This document shows positions 22,425 through 35,306 of a stretch of 64,000 bases of DNA, one piece after another. Each line of letters starts with the position of its first letter. Position 1 is the stretch's first letter. The notes under the pieces are model-generated. The model made no database searches. It had not been told where the DNA came from and saw only the letters and a program-made list of their open reading frames with translations. Origin of the DNA: Phanerochaete sordida (lineage: Eukaryota; Basidiomycota; Agaricomycetes; Polyporales; Phanerochaetaceae); contig BPQB01000005.1 of assembly GCA_019973155.2 (NCBI GenBank), positions 496,001 to 560,000 of the forward strand. Reading direction: 5' to 3'. Position numbers and translations under genes: made by a program.

Positions 22425-24100
22425 ATGGCACACGTCGACTCCAGCCCAGACATCGCCGCAAGAACAAGAACGAAGTCGCCCACCCTCCCGCACGAGAAGA
22501 ATGTCGAGATCGTCAGCGAACCAGTAAAGGACGCGGAGAAGGGACCCGCGACCACAAAGGTGTTCAACCCCACGAGCAGCTTTGACGTCTATGGAGAGGA
22601 AGAGGGCGCAGCGAGTGAGCAGAAATTGGCAAAAATCTCTATGCTCTAGCTGTGCTGACGTCGGTCGCGTGATCGCAGTCCAGTACCGCACCATGGTGTG
22701 GTGGAAAGCCGCGGCCCTGATGCTCGCGGAGACGGTTTCTCTCGGAGTGCGTCTATTGCTTCTCTCGTTCTGAAAGCGCCGCCTGACCCATGACCGCAGA
22801 TTCTCTCCATTCCGTCAGCCTTTGCCAGCCTTGGCATGGTCGCCGGTGTCATCCTCATTCTCTCACTCGGCGCGCTCGCGACTGCGTCGGGCTATGTCAT
22901 CGGCTCCTTCAAGCTGCGCTACCCCCATGTGCACAACATGGCGGACGCGGGCTACATCCTCGCGGGCCCCATCGGACGCGAGGTGCTCGGTGCCGCCCAG
23001 ATCATCTTCATGACCTTCGTTTGCGGCTCGCACGTCCTCACCGGTCTCATCGCGTTCGACACCATCACCTCCGGCGCGTCCTGCTCGGTGCTTTGGGCAG
23101 GCGTCTCCGCGATTATCTGTCTGGTGCTCACCATCCCCCGCACGCTCAATGGTATCTCCTACCTTAGCGTCGCGTCGTTCATCTCCATCATGGCCGCGGT
23201 CCTCATCACGATGATCGGTGTTGGTGTTATTGGCCACACCGGCACCGTGTCAGTGACCTCGCACCTCAACTTCGCGCGCGGCTTCCTTGCTGTGACCGAT
23301 ATCGTAAGTACCCCTGCCATCGCGCGCCGTGGCCGAGTACTGACTGGGCTCCACAGATCTTCGCATACGCGGGCCACGTCGCCTTCTTCACATTCATTGC
23401 TGAGATGAAGGAGCCGCGTGACTTCCCGAAGGCGCTTTACGCGCTCCAGATCGCGGACACGACGCTCTACCTCATCGTTGGCGTCGTCGTGTACGCATTC
23501 ACGGGCGAGAACGCGGTTTCGCCCGCCCTCGGCAATACGGGCCCGCTTCTGCGCAAAGTCTCGTACGGCATTGCGCTCCCGACGATCATGGTCGCCGGTG
23601 TCATCAACGGGCACGTCTGCGCGAAGCTCGTCTTCGTCCGCATGTGAGTGTCCGACGCGTCCTGCGCTCGTGAAGTCTGTGCTGACTGTTCCCGCAGCTT
23701 CCGCCGCAACGGTGGCATGCACTCGATTCACATGACCACGCACTCCTTCACCGGCTGGGCGACCTGGATCGGCATCTGCTTCGTCATCTGGACGCTCGCG
23801 TTCATCATCGCAGAGGTCATCCCGTTCTTCAACGACCTGCTCGGCGTCATCTCCGCGCTCTTCGCAAGCTGGTTCACGTACGGCATCTCGGGCCTCTTCT
23901 GGTTCCACCTCACGCCGAAGGAGGAGCGCTGGGGCACCTGGTGGCAGAAGACGTTCACGATCTTCTGGGGCGCCGTCGTCCTCAGCGGCTTCTTCATCAT
24001 GATCGCCGGCCTCTACTCGTCGATCTGGGGCATCGTCCAGGGCTACCAGAGCGGCTCGTTCCCCGACCCCTTCAGCTGCGTCAACCGCGCGCTGATGTAA
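22425..24100 (+). CDS. Neutral amino-acid permease, AAAP family (Mtr-like)
   Basis: Exons 22425-22614, 22679-22746, 22800-23303, 23357-23643 and 23698-24100; 1452 nt, 483 residues. A hydrophilic cytosolic N-terminus of about 60 residues is followed by roughly 11 hydrophobic segments. Family marks of Aa_trans/AAAP transporters are visible: YRTMVWWKAAALMLAETVSLG and ILSIPSAFASLGMVAGV at the first two helices, later IFAYAGHVAFFTFIAEMKEP and a PKALYALQ loop, then HVCAKLVFVRIFRRNGGMHS. The family resembles fungal Mtr neutral-aliphatic and aromatic amino-acid permeases at the plasma membrane; the substrate is inferred. The five exons are in phase and the length is normal. Confidence 0.9.
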
Positions 24101-24643
24101 TAACATCCCTGCCGCAGTGCGGCACCCGGCACCGTTGTTCTTTATTCTCTATTCTTCCCAAAGCCCTCAGCAAGACCGCGTCACGACGATACCCCATCGC
24201 ACCCACGCCCACCACACATCATCGCTCCTGGTCGGATTCTGTGCATGTAGCCTGTGCATCAACCGTGTTAGACACGCTAATGTAGAGCCTCGCTGGGTTT
24301 CTTCCGCTGGTCCGGGGTTGTAACATTACCATACCGTAATATCGCTGTAGTTTCGTGTATTTCTGGGTATACCGAGGTGTATTGTATAATCTATTGCTTT
24401 GACGACACGACAACAAGCATAGTGTGATAGACAGCAGAATGCGTGGCTGGTATACGGGGGTAATGTGTACAAGACAAGGACGACAACAGCAAGAAATAGT
24501 CCGATGTGAGTAATGATGTCGATAAGGGTGTGGATAGAGTATAGACATGCGAGTGACCCGTGGTATTCGTATGAGATGCGGATAACAGGAGAAGTTGTAC
24601 GGGTCCATGGTTAGTACGGCGTCCGATCCTATTTTGACAGGCC
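24101..24643. other. Convergent spacer, AT-richer
   Basis: This is shared 3' flank of the permease and the aspartic protease. It is AT-rich compared with its surroundings and has no coding signal. Confidence 0.5.
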
Positions 24644-26623
24644 TCAAGCAACGAGGAGAACTAATCCAATGAATGTGGGAACCAAGAGCCATGCCACAGA
24701 CGTCGAGAAATCACTCGTGCCGCGAGCCGAGCTCTGCTGGAGCGGACCGTCCTGCTGCGCCGACGCCTTGCGCGCGGCGATGCGCGCGTCGTTGAGTGCG
24801 CCGAACTCGGCCGCGGCGGCGCTCGCGTCCGTCGTCTGCACAAAATCCCTCATCAGCCTCCACGACACACGCGGGGACAGCAGGCGGACGCTTACGCTGA
24901 GCAGCTGGACGTACGGCGCTACGTCGTCGGGGCGCGTCCAGTTCCCGAAGTAGAAGAGCGCGTACGCGTTGCGGTGGAAGGTGTCGCCGAGGATCACGTC
25001 TGCGCGCACGTCAGTCTGCAGCCGGGGCAGCGCGGAGGAAGACGGCGCGCACCGACGTAGCTCGGCGCCATGTAGCTGAACGCGCTCACGCAGAGCGTCG
25101 CGTCCGCGTCCGCGCGCGGCTCCTCGCCCGCCTCGGGCACGATGACCGCGTCGATCGGGTGGATGGGGAACATGTTCCCGCTGTGCGCGGCGCGGGTATC
25201 AGTACGCGGCAGGGGGGAGAGGAGAGTGGGAGGGGCGCACGCGACGATGACGCTGATGTTCGTGAGCGTGTCGCACGAGAGCGTGTACTGGCAGCACCCG
25301 TCGAACTCGGCGCCAGGCAGGTCCTTGTAGAGCGCGTCGACGATCTCTGCGGGTGCTAGTGCTGGGCTCGCAGGGTGCGGCGTCAGTACAGCTGATGTGC
25401 AGGGGCGTAGAAGGCCGTACCGCGCGCGGTACCGGTGTCGAGGAGCGAGAGGAGCTGTGGCGGGCGATCTGGTAGTCTTTTGGGCGGGTGAGCGTTGGGG
25501 CAGTGGGAGGCGAACTAAGCACGAACACTTCACTTGTGCCCACGACCGTGTCGCCGTTGACGACGAAGCCGTCGATGACAGTCGCCCAGGCGTTGGGTGA
25601 CAGGACAGGCAGTTTTTCTGTGTCTGCGATCTCCGTCCAGTCGCTGGAGAGCTCACCTATCGTACCGAACACTGAGCTCGGCAATTCGACGTCAAGAGGG
25701 TAGTATGCATACCGAGTGTCAGAACGCCTCCGGCCGTGTCGTTGTGCAAAGGTGCCCGGGATAGCAAGAAGGTCATGTAGTTGTCGACGTCTGGATAGGT
25801 GGTGAATAGCTGAGCAGCGCGGAACGGTGTAAGCGTGTAGTGGATGGGCGAGGTAACGACGACTTGCGTTGTTCATGAGCGGGCTGTCATTCAGCTGGGA
25901 GTCGACGCCTTGGTTCTGTATTACGCTGCTGGAGGTGGACGCTGGTCTAGACAGGCTGTCAGGCATATTATGAAGCATTTTGCAAAGAAGCCACATACGC
26001 TCCGAGACCAATCAGCCCACTGATCCCTGTACCCTCCGTCGCGTTCGTGCCCACGGCATCGACTGCAAGGATGATGAGCTTGTGTCCTGCTCTCGGACGG
26101 ACACTAATGAGCTCACTCATAGCTTGTCCCGAGATGGTGAAGTTGCCGAATGTGACATCCACGACGAGGATAGGTCCGCCTGCGCAGGTGGTATCACTGG
26201 GCAGGTCCTAGTGAATGACGGCTGCCGCCAGTCAGGAACATTACTCACAGGTAGCACAACTGTGCATTCAGGCCCGTGTTCGTAGCATTCACGAACGACG
26301 CATTGTTGGACGCGAGCGAGCTGTCCACCCAGAAGTCAGAGCTGCCGGTATCCAGCTGCGCCTGTGCATAGCGTCAAAACGTGATGAACAAAAACCATTT
26401 CAAAACGACTCACAGTGAAATTCACTCCTTGGACGACAATCTCCGCTGCGTAGACATTGTTGTTCAGGTTCTGGAAGGCAAATGGGTCGCCGGGGTCGAG
26501 GACTGCCGCGGCACGCGAATTCCGCGCCGGAGTCGTGCGGAGCCTCCGGAACGGTATGTCGACCGCAGCAACGGAGCAGACGCAGGCGGCCACGACGACG
26601 CCTGCCGCCGCGCAGGCCCTCAT
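24644..26623 (-). CDS. Secreted, probably membrane-anchored pepsin-like aspartic protease (family A1)
   Basis: Start ATG 26621-26623 with a signal peptide (MRACAAAGVVVAACVCSVAA); stop TGA at 24644-24646. About eight or nine exons. The two catalytic Asp motifs are visible: QLDTGSSDFWVDS after the first intron, and LLDTGTARGTAF around 25440. The flap-side region (GPILVVDVTFGNFTISGQAM), a short C-C segment (FDGCCQYTLSC) and the late A1 motif (VILGDTFHRNAYALFYFGNW) are also present. The C-terminus ends in a hydrophobic stretch (VAWLLVPTFIGLVLLVA) right before the stop, which suggests a GPI signal or membrane tail as in yapsins. Exon borders other than the first three are approximate. Confidence 0.85.
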
Positions 26624-27467
26624 CCCTCGCGCTCGCTTTAGCCTGCGCGCGGACGGTGCGTCAGCGCGGGGCCGCCGGGGGTGCTGGTGGTGGGAAGAGT
26701 CGAACCTGGGGGTGCCGCGGCGAAGGTCCGCGCATGTGCAGCCTGCCGTTCCCACTGGCACCGCATCCCTGCATCGTATATAGCACAAGTGCTCGGGCGC
26801 CTCGCATCATGCTTCGCGGTCGTGCTGTGTTGACAGCTCGGGAAACCTTGCGTGATAAGGCGGCCGGCTGCGGCCCTCCTTCGACGCGGCCCTCTTCGCA
26901 CGACGGGCGGGCCTTCTGGCTTGCCTAGCCCTCAAGCGTGGAATGCAAAGGCCCCATGCCGTGTTCTGCTGGCCTTGGCCATGCGCTGCCATGCGTCACC
27001 ATCGCATCGACTTGTTTCTAGACGGTGGTTGTTGATCTCGTTCCCATCGTGTATTCCCGCACCAGGCGCTCGATGCGGAAAGTGTTGTTGTTCGCCCTGG
27101 CAGCGGCGTCGGCAGTCTACAGCGCGTGTTTTGCATGGACAGATATGCTGCTTCCACGACACACGTTCAATTTTTCGACATCTTATCCCTGAGAAACCGA
27201 CAGACCATGGTCAGTCAGGCTACAACATAGGCTCATAGATGAAGACGCTTTCCGTTACCTTCACAGCCCTGTATTCGACGCCGCAGCTTGAGTTCTGTCA
27301 CAGAAGCACACGGATGGTGACGAGATCGGAGCATACCGTGCAACGCACTCCATTAAGCATGATAGGGTCGTGCGCGGTGCAGAACAGAAGATACAGTATC
27401 GATGGGGAGAAACAAATCGTGAGAATAGTGTACAAAATGATATCTTATTGGAAAGAACCTCCTGAAA
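26624..27467. other. Promoter of the protease and 3' flank of CENP-C
   Basis: A TATATA element at 26777-26782 lies about 155 bases upstream of the protease start and may be its TATA box. The rest shows no coding signal. Confidence 0.4.
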
Positions 27468-29572
27468 TCACCGCGAAGGTGAATTTACGAATGTCGGTGA
27501 GCGGTCTTCGCGATCTCCGTCGAGCTCTTCCTTCTCCACCTTGCGAGCTTGAGCGAAGAAAAGCCGGGCGTCGCGGTCCGAGACGTTGTGGATGACATAC
27601 ATATTCCCTGTGTGTGTCGTAAGCAACAGCTGCTTCCAGCGTAAGACCTGTAGCTTACCTCGCGGGACATAAAACATCCCTCCAGTTGTGATGATGAAGC
27701 TGGTGCGGTGAATCGTGACTTTGACACCGCCCTCGATGACGTAGAAAATCTAGGAGCAAAGGCGTAAGTCTGCTAGTATCTTCCGATAGACAAGTACTTA
27801 CGAAGCTATTGTCCCTTGTGCTCTTCGTGGGTTTGGATCCTTCAGGGGGTATGAGGAGCTGTCCAGCAGCCAAGAAAGACCCATCGCTGAACATCTTCTG
27901 GAACTTGAAATTGGCATTGGCGGCATCTCTGAGGCTGACCATTCCCGCAGTGAAGGCGACGCCTAGATAAAAGTCAGTTAAACTCCTCAAACACTACAGG
28001 AATATATACGCACGAGTCTCCGATTCCTTTCCTGTAACAAAATCGGTGACAACTGCCATAGGGTTGGTCTCGTCGTCCCAGCCCTCTTCCGGATTCCAGA
28101 AGATTGGAGGCTCAGGCTCGACTGAGGCTTTCCCCTTGCTATTAGGCTTACGCCTGCGCTTGTGTTTCGCTCCGAGAGGTTGCACTTCTTCCTTGGGTAT
28201 TCGGCGAATCTCCTTGATGGTAGGGACGAACTGGTTGCCAGACTCGCGACGACCGTACACGACCTTCTCGCAGCGCCACCAATCTAAGGGCGCATAACGC
28301 TTGCGCTTGCTACGTCGAAGGCCATTCTCATCGACGTTGACGTCGTACATGGCTGCATGGACTGAGTATATGTGCCACGAGAATATACGGATACATACCT
28401 TCACTAAGGACGTTCTGCTGCTTCTTGGGTGGTTTGCTCTTCTTCGGTTTCGGAGGGGCCGGCTCTGCTTGATTCTCCTTGCGGGCCTTCTTCTTCGTCC
28501 TGCCTTTCTCCACGCTATCATCCTCATCCCGCTGTCGTACCTGTCCCCTCTGCGGTTCCTCACCTCCGTCCTCCTCCATCTCCTGGTCGAAGTCCTCCTC
28601 TGGCATACGGTCGATCTCCTCCATGCCCTGCGCAATCTCATCTTCCATGTAATCGTCATGCTGCGGCTCTGGCTCCTCTTCGACCACCCGCATTCTGCCC
28701 TTCGGCTTTGCCTGTTTGCCACTCACACGCCTCTCGACCTCATCTGCTTCCTCCTGATCCTCGTCAATCTGCATATCCTCGTCATCCCGCTCCTGCTCTT
28801 GCTCGTCCTCCTCGGCGCGGCTGAGGTTGGCGAAGCTCTTCCGAGTGCTGGCGAGCGAGTGTTTACGCTGTGGCACGGGCGTGCGCTCTTGATCCGTCTC
28901 GATATCAGACGCAGGCAGCTCGTGGTCGTCAAAGCCTTCCTCGAACGGCGGGGCATCGAAGCCGCCCTCAGACTCTTCCTCAAAGTCATCTCCTCGGCTA
29001 GAGTACGCAAGGTGCGAAGGTCGGCCAGAGGACAGTCCGAATCCTAGCGACATCCGTCTTGCAACGCCAGGGGTGCCGTTACTATAGCGTGGAGAGGGCA
29101 CCTTGTCAAAGTCGACGTCTGAGAGTCGCTGCACCGGGCGGGAGGATGACCCGACGCGTTGCACGCTAGAAGTGATACTGGCGACACGAGCCTGTGAGAA
29201 ATACGTCGCAGGGCTGTTCGGATTGCCTATAGCACATATGGTCTTTAGACGAACGCTCAATTGAGTACCATACGCACTGTCAACAAGGTCCATGGAGACC
29301 TCGCCATCGTCGTAGTCTTCCTCTTCCTGCACAACGATTGGGGCCTTCAGGCGCCGCCTCTTGCCTTGCACCTTCGGCTTCGGTGGCGTGCGAAGGTCGG
29401 CCTGACCCATAAGCTTCTCGAACGGCTCGAAGCCGTCGGAGTCGTGCTCAATCATGCCGACAGCAAGCCCGGTACGTTTACCATGCTGGAGGTCGTCCGC
29501 CCGATAGGGAATGTATTTCTGAGGGCCACGGCGATTCTGGCCCATGCTGCTCTTGCGCGCGGAGGTCGGCAT
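27468..29572 (-). CDS. MIF2: CENP-C / Mif2 inner kinetochore protein
   Basis: Start ATG 29570-29572 (MPTSARKSSMGQNRRGPQKY). Known role: CENP-C binds CENP-A nucleosomes and nucleates the kinetochore. Seen here: the conserved N-terminal block (YIPYRADDLQHGKRTGLAV), a long acidic, low-complexity middle with basic KPKKSKPPKK, the diagnostic CENP-C motif LRRSKRKRYAPLDWWRCEKV at about 28260-28320, and the C-terminal cupin fold (FQKMFSDGSFLAAGQLLIPP, then IFYVIEGGVKVTIH, GGMFYVPRGN, YVIHNVSDRDARLFFAQARK). Introns are near 29235-29275, 28345-28410, 27965-28015, 27750-27800 and 27607-27657. The start lies 229 bases from the divergent MTU1 start, so the two genes probably share a promoter region. Confidence 0.92.
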
Positions 29573-29801
29573 TGCGTCTGTACGCCTTTGGGAGGCCAAA
29601 TGTGCTGTTTGTTGTCGGTGTAGATACTGTACGGGTCGGCGGGGACGATGCCCCTCACGGCGGTCTAGTTGAGAGAAGAGTCAGTCACGTGGTGCAGATT
29701 CCGCGACGCGTCGCACGAGCGCGGGCGCCTGACTGCCAAAAGCGGCTGCGCCATTCTTCTGGCGCCAAAGCGGAAAGCACGCCCGAGTCGTTCTTGAGCT
29801 C

Positions 29802-31416
29802 ATGCGGTCATGGCCATTGATTCTCAGACGTTCATTCGCTCAATACCACAACAATGTGCATAAGCTAGAGCCGACGAAGGGTGACCGCGGTGAGTAGACA
29901 AGTCAATGCGAAGCCGTTGGCAAAACTCATGGTCCCGTGCAGTGGTGGTCGCCATGTCCGGCGGGGTGGACTCTTCGGTCGTAGCAAAGATGCTGAGTGA
30001 GAAGGTAAGCGGTAAGTCACTTCGATGTTGTGCACTGCTCACTGTACACTGCAATAGGATTATGACCTCTCTGCGATATTCATGCGCAACTGGGATACTC
30101 GCGACGAATCCGGTACCGACGAAGGCTGTGAGTGGAAGAAGGACTGGCATGATGTTCAGCAGGTCTGCAAGATGCTGGATATTCCGTGTAAACTTGTGAG
30201 TATTGGTTACTCATTGCGTAACTTTTTACTCAGTTATCGTGCTAGGTGGACCTTTCCAAAGAATACTGGAATCGAGTCTTCCAGCCAGCCCTTGCTATCT
30301 GGGAAATGGGCGGCACGCCGAATCCAGATCTTTGGTGCAACAGGTGAGCAAGTCTTGCGCTGCCGAAGTGTCAGAATCTGAGAAGTGACAGGGAAGTCAA
30401 GTTTGGTGCTCTGATGCAGCACCTCACATCGGCAGACACTTGGTTCGCCACAGGTGCGTCTCATATCGTCATCATTAACTCTACCTGCGTCCCAACCCAT
30501 CTCGCAAATTATTCAGGGCATTATGCTCGGAAGGACTGGTGCATGAAGCAGTCGCCTCCACGACCCAAGCTGATGCGGTCCGTTGACTCAGTGAAGGATC
30601 AAACGTACTTCCTCGCATCGATCCCGGAAAGCAGTCTGGCACGGAGTATCTTCCCTCTTGCACCGTATGTGAAGGATGAGGTGAAGCAAATGGCTCGCGA
30701 ATGGGGTCTGCCTACGGCGGCCCGAGAAGAGAGTATGGGTCTTTGCTTCGTTGGGGAGAAACGTCGCTTCGACACGTTCTTGTGTGCGTTTTCTTCGTTT
30801 TTCTCGTGAAGAAGTCCTTGCTGACTATTTCATAGCCCAATATCTTCCGCCCAAACCCGGAGCGATAGTCGACCTTCGTGGAAAGCAGGTCGGAGAGCAC
30901 CAGGGACTGTGGTCGTTCACCATCGGCCAGAATGCACGCCTGAAAGGACAACCGCAGAAAATGTTTGTCAGCGATAAAGATTACAACAGAAACCAAATTA
31001 TAGTCGTGCCTGGACGGTAAGGTTCCATACTCGTATATGTCGTATGTGGAGCTCATCTAGTTTCTGCAGTGAGCACAAAGCGCTGTATTGCATGGGTCTC
31101 GTGGCCTTCAACTGGCAATGGATCTGGGCGGACTCACCTCCACCACTCCGAAACGGCTTCAAAGCTAGAGCGAAACTACGCTATCGCATGGAGGATATCC
31201 CGTGCACGCTCTACCGGTTCGTGCTCTTCCTTCTACCACTCGCAGGTCAGCACTCAGCTTTTCATCAGGACGGCGGACGAGAGTCACATCCGCATTATGT
31301 TTGAGAATGATCCACAACAAGCGATAGCTGCGGGGCAGTCGGTAGTCGTGTGGGACGGCGACTGGTGCCTAGGGTGTGGCATCATTCAAAAGACCATACC
31401 GTTACCTGAGAGCTAG
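29802..31416 (+). CDS. SLM3: Mitochondrial tRNA-specific 2-thiouridylase (MnmA family)
   Basis: The start is ATG 29802 in a first exon (29802-29889) that encodes a basic presequence ([18 protein letters not shown]) and joins a GTGAGT...GCAG intron to exon 2 at 29943, giving [18 protein letters not shown], the PP-loop ATP-binding motif. The in-frame ATG at 29908 lies inside this intron and is rejected. Further MnmA marks: [22 protein letters not shown] with the first catalytic Cys, [15 protein letters not shown], and [12 protein letters not shown] with the second catalytic Cys; C-terminal [20 protein letters not shown] and [14 protein letters not shown]. The enzyme makes 2-thiouridine at U34 of mitochondrial tRNAs. 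About eight short introns. Stop TAG 31414-31416. Confidence 0.9.
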
Positions 31417-31739
31417 TCAAGTACCGTACTGGTACTCAATACACTATATGCCGCATTTTCTGAGACCGTTATCGCCGAATAAATGGGACGTGGCTCTGGA
31501 TAAGGCCTCCGGGGAAATACATTTGTTACGATGGCTACAGAATGGTGGAGATCGGGCACGGTGTTGATTGAGTTGACGATACGGCTGAGCCGAGATGAAG
31601 CGGACTGACGGGATGAGCGTTCGGCGTTGCGCTCTTGACCTGGATCGTCGCACTCTGTTCTCGCCCTGTGCTTTCTTGTACGCTATCCAGCCCTCGGTCA
31701 CACCACCGCTTGGACCGAGCAATCCGCTCATCCTAACCT

Positions 31740-34700
31740 ATGTTCTGGAGGTATTTCGCTCGCCCCCACATCCCCACTCTCGCGCTCACCGCCCGCCCGG
31801 GGTAGGTTCGGATTCCATAATGGTTCCTCAATCGACAGCCTGCTCGACAAGGAGGACGTTTCCCTCGAAGCGATTCTCGATGAAGACGAGCTGATACAAG
31901 AGTGCAAGGCCCAAAACACTAGGCTCATCGACTATTTTCAGCGGGTAGACGTCCTCCAACGCTTGCTGGGCTATGTCTCGGGACGAATAGAGGGCGAGGA
32001 CGAGAGGACAAGAGAAAAGTACGCCCCCTGACCTTTGCCAAGAGCTCACTGCCCTTACAAGCCCGCATATATCCTGCAGATACCCGTATATTGCCACAGA
32101 AGTGCTCTGCAGTGACATATGGTCGATCGTAGAGACCTGCCTCTCGCGGTCCGACCAACTCCTGAACCCCTTCTGGGAAACGGTCCTGGACCAGCCACCT
32201 GAAGCGTTCAAGGAGCCCAGTCAGATGGCCCTGGCCTCCTTTTTCGCCAAGGTCAATGCCGTCTTCCTGAGCAAAAAGTCAGCCGAGGTGAATGGTACCC
32301 CCTGCGCTCTTCCTCGTCCGCGGATATGAATACCGCGTACGCCCTAGATGTTGGCCTTTATCCAAGCGCAGCCAAACGTCGTTGAACGCCTGCTCCGCCA
32401 CATCGAAACACCTGCGTTCGCGGACCTGCTCGTGCGCGTCATCCAGCTGGACGAACTGCCGTCGTGTGCGGGTGTCCTCGAAGTATGTGCTCCATTCTCT
32501 GGCCCGCACTCTGCTCCGAGCTTCTCTTACCTCGAGGCACGCAGTGGCTGTCGAAAGAGAACCTGATGTCGCGCCTGCTCGACTTCCTCTCGCCCGACCA
32601 CAGCCGAGATAAGCACACAGTCGTCGCCGAGTTGATCAAGGGCATCATCTCCATGGCCGCGCCATCGCCCGCTTCGGGCTTGGGCGACGGCCCTGGCGCG
32701 GGCATCGCCTCCAACAAGTTCGCCCGTGAACTGGCGAGCTCTCCCAGTGTGTCGAAGCTCACAAGCTACATCCTGACCGAGCCGCCAGCGCACGACCCCG
32801 CGGGCGTACCGCCAGAAGGTGGCGCTGCAGCCGCGCAGGAGAAGCTCCCAAACCAGGACTCGACCACGTCCTCCGTGGTGCAGTCAATATGCATCATAAT
32901 CGAGTTGATTCGGCAAAACAACTCGGATTACTTCGAGCCTTACCTCTTCCACACGCTGCGGAATAGGCTCATACAAGTCCAGCAGCACCTCCAGATGCAC
33001 ACACAGGATGGGCGGGACGCCTTGGAGCGTGCAATGTCCGACATGGTCAACCGCATGGGCGTCGTTCACCTCGGTCCGGTCCTGGAAATGATGTGTGACA
33101 AGCTGGACGAGCTGCAGAGGTATCTGCGGAATCCGAGATCCCAGGTACATGAACTTGTTTATACGTCCCGACCTGTGCTGACTACTAGATGTATTCGCGG
33201 TATTCTAAAATCCCAGAACGGACCTGTGGTCACGACGGTGGGCCAATTAGCTCCACTTACGTTCGAGCGGTACCGCATATGCGAACTTTACGCGGAGCTC
33301 CTGCACTGTTCGAACATGTCTCTCCTCAACCGGCCTTCGGAATTCGACCACCTGTACGACTCAGAAGGTCGGCTACAGGGCGGGCTCTCTGCCCTAGAAG
33401 AGCTTGCGCAGGTCATCGCGATTGGCTCTGGTGGCGACGACGAGGCCGACGATGTGGACGAAGAGGAGGAGATGGAGCCTGCGCACGAGTTCCCTGTGTC
33501 TGCGGCGCATACATCTTCCATCGATTCGGACGACGACATGAGCGACGACGACGAGCCCGGCAGCTCAGATGACGAAGCCATGGAGGAGATTGCCATGTAC
33601 GAGGAGCCTCGCGCCCCAGACGGCGGTCTACCTGTTACACCACTAGAACGCTTTCCCTCGGCGACGCTCTCGTCATCTCCGATGCAGTCCCCAACGCTGG
33701 ACCCGAGTTCGCTGACGACACCGCGCCGCCACGATTCGGCTGATTCGGACACATCACTAACACGACAACGATCAAGAGATTCAAGGCGGAGCAGTCGACG
33801 ATCTTTGGTCGAGAGGGATTCGACAGCTAATAGTGCCCAGGTCCTGGGCGAGCGGCTGAAGAAGCGGTTCCTCGATGTCAACGTGGCATCGACCCTTCTC
33901 GTGCGTGACCTGTGTACAAGCTCCTACTGGTGCTAACATTGGCCCTGTGTAGGACCTCTTCTTCGAATTCCCATGGAACAACTTTGTCCACAGTGTCGTG
34001 TACGACTTCATACACCAAATATTGACTGGCCGCATCGACACTGGATTCAACCGGGAGCTGACAATATCATTATTCCGTGACGCACGATTAATGCACCGCA
34101 TCATAGAAGGCTCACAACGGAACGATACAGAGAGGTCAGCAGTATTCTGCCTCTGCCCTTGCTCCGCCGTTTACCCCCTTGTTTTCAGCTCAAAACCGAA
34201 GGGGGTGCGCCTCGGGTACATGGGCCACCTCACGCTCATCTCGGAGGACGTGATCGGCGCGCTCGAGCACTTCCCGCCAGACCTGCGCCTGCTCGTCGCG
34301 CAGTACGCGCCGCAGCCGGAGTGGGACGAGTACGTGAGCGGGCGGTACCGCGAGACGAAGAAGAAGGACACGAGCCTGCTCGGCGGCGGCAAGCCCGTCG
34401 TCGCGCCCGGCATGCGCACCGCCGCGGGCACGTGGAAGGTCGACGAGGCCGACGGCGCGAGCGCGGGCGCGAACGCCGCGGCGGCGGTGCCGCGCGACGC
34501 GCAGGAGGGGCAGGGCGAGCTCCGCCGCAACGTGCGCAGCGCGCGCGAGGGCAGCGCGGACTTTGGGCAGCCGATGGACGAGGATGACGACGACTTCCAT
34601 GCGCCGCCGCCGCATGTGCGTGTTTATCCTGATTTCGGTGCTCCGTCTGACGAGAGTCTAGTTCGCACACTACCTCGCGCAGGAGATGCAGTCGGGTGCA

Positions 34701-35306
34701 CATTCCAACGACGGCGACACGTCGGATGACGAAGAAGACGACAGCGGGTGGCTCGCCCACTCGACCTTCGAGCTGCGCCCGCCGCCTGTGCAGGCCCGGC
34801 AGCACGACGGGGACCGGAGACCACTAAGCGAGAGCGGCTTTGACGTGAGTGACACTCGAGTCGCACTTCCGTCTGGACAAGCCTGACTGTGCTACGCAGG
34901 ATTCGTTCTCGCCGTCGTCCTCGTCCAACGCTGGGCCCTTTGCCGACCCCTTCGACGACGTAAGTCGCTCCAGCTGTCCCACGCGCTATATCTAACACAC
35001 CTCACGCAGGACGCCTTCGGCCCGTTCTCGGACGCCGCCGCTGCGAGCGGCGCGGACCCGTTCACGTTCCCGGCGTCGCTGTCGGAGGAGCTCGCGGAGG
35101 ACGGCTCGTTCGAGAGCTTCGGCGACTTCGGCGACTTCCAGAGCGGCGGCGGCGGCGGCGCGGGGGGCGGCGCGCTCGAGGACTCGGGGACGCTGACGCC
35201 GACGGCGGACAGCTGGAGCTTCGCGAGCATCTCGAGCACGGGCAGCGAGGAGGGCAGCGTGCGCCTGAGCGAGAGCCCGCAGGACAAGGAGACACGGACT
35301 GCGTAG
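31740..35306 (+). CDS. SAPS-family protein phosphatase regulatory subunit (Sit4/PP6-associated)
   Basis: The first coding exon has only 11 nt (31740-31750, ATG TTC TGG AG); an intron of 55 nt leads to 31806, giving MFWRFGFHNGSSIDSLLDKE, the canonical SAPS N-terminus. Then EDVSLEAILDEDELIQECKA and LIDYFQRVDVLQRLLGYV are typical of Sap155/Sap190 and metazoan PP6R. The helical-repeat body includes a KENLMSRLLDFLSP segment and IIELIRQNNSDYFEPYL. The C-terminal part is disordered with acidic, Ser-rich stretches (DDEADDVDEEEEMEP) and Gly-rich sequence. Known role: SAPS proteins direct the type-2A-like phosphatase Sit4/PP6 in cell-cycle and nutrient signalling. Stop TAG 35304-35306. About ten short introns; length, roughly 950 residues, is normal. 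Confidence 0.88.

Noticed and set aside
27400..29600. Possibility that the window contains a centromere because a CENP-C gene is present
   Set aside because: The CENP-C gene encodes a trans-acting protein; its location says nothing about centromere position, and the surrounding DNA is gene-dense.
29908..29942. ATG at 29908 as the start of the tRNA thiouridylase
   Set aside because: It lies inside a good GTGAGT...GCAG intron; the spliced model from ATG 29802 gives a mitochondrial presequence and the conserved [11 protein letters not shown].
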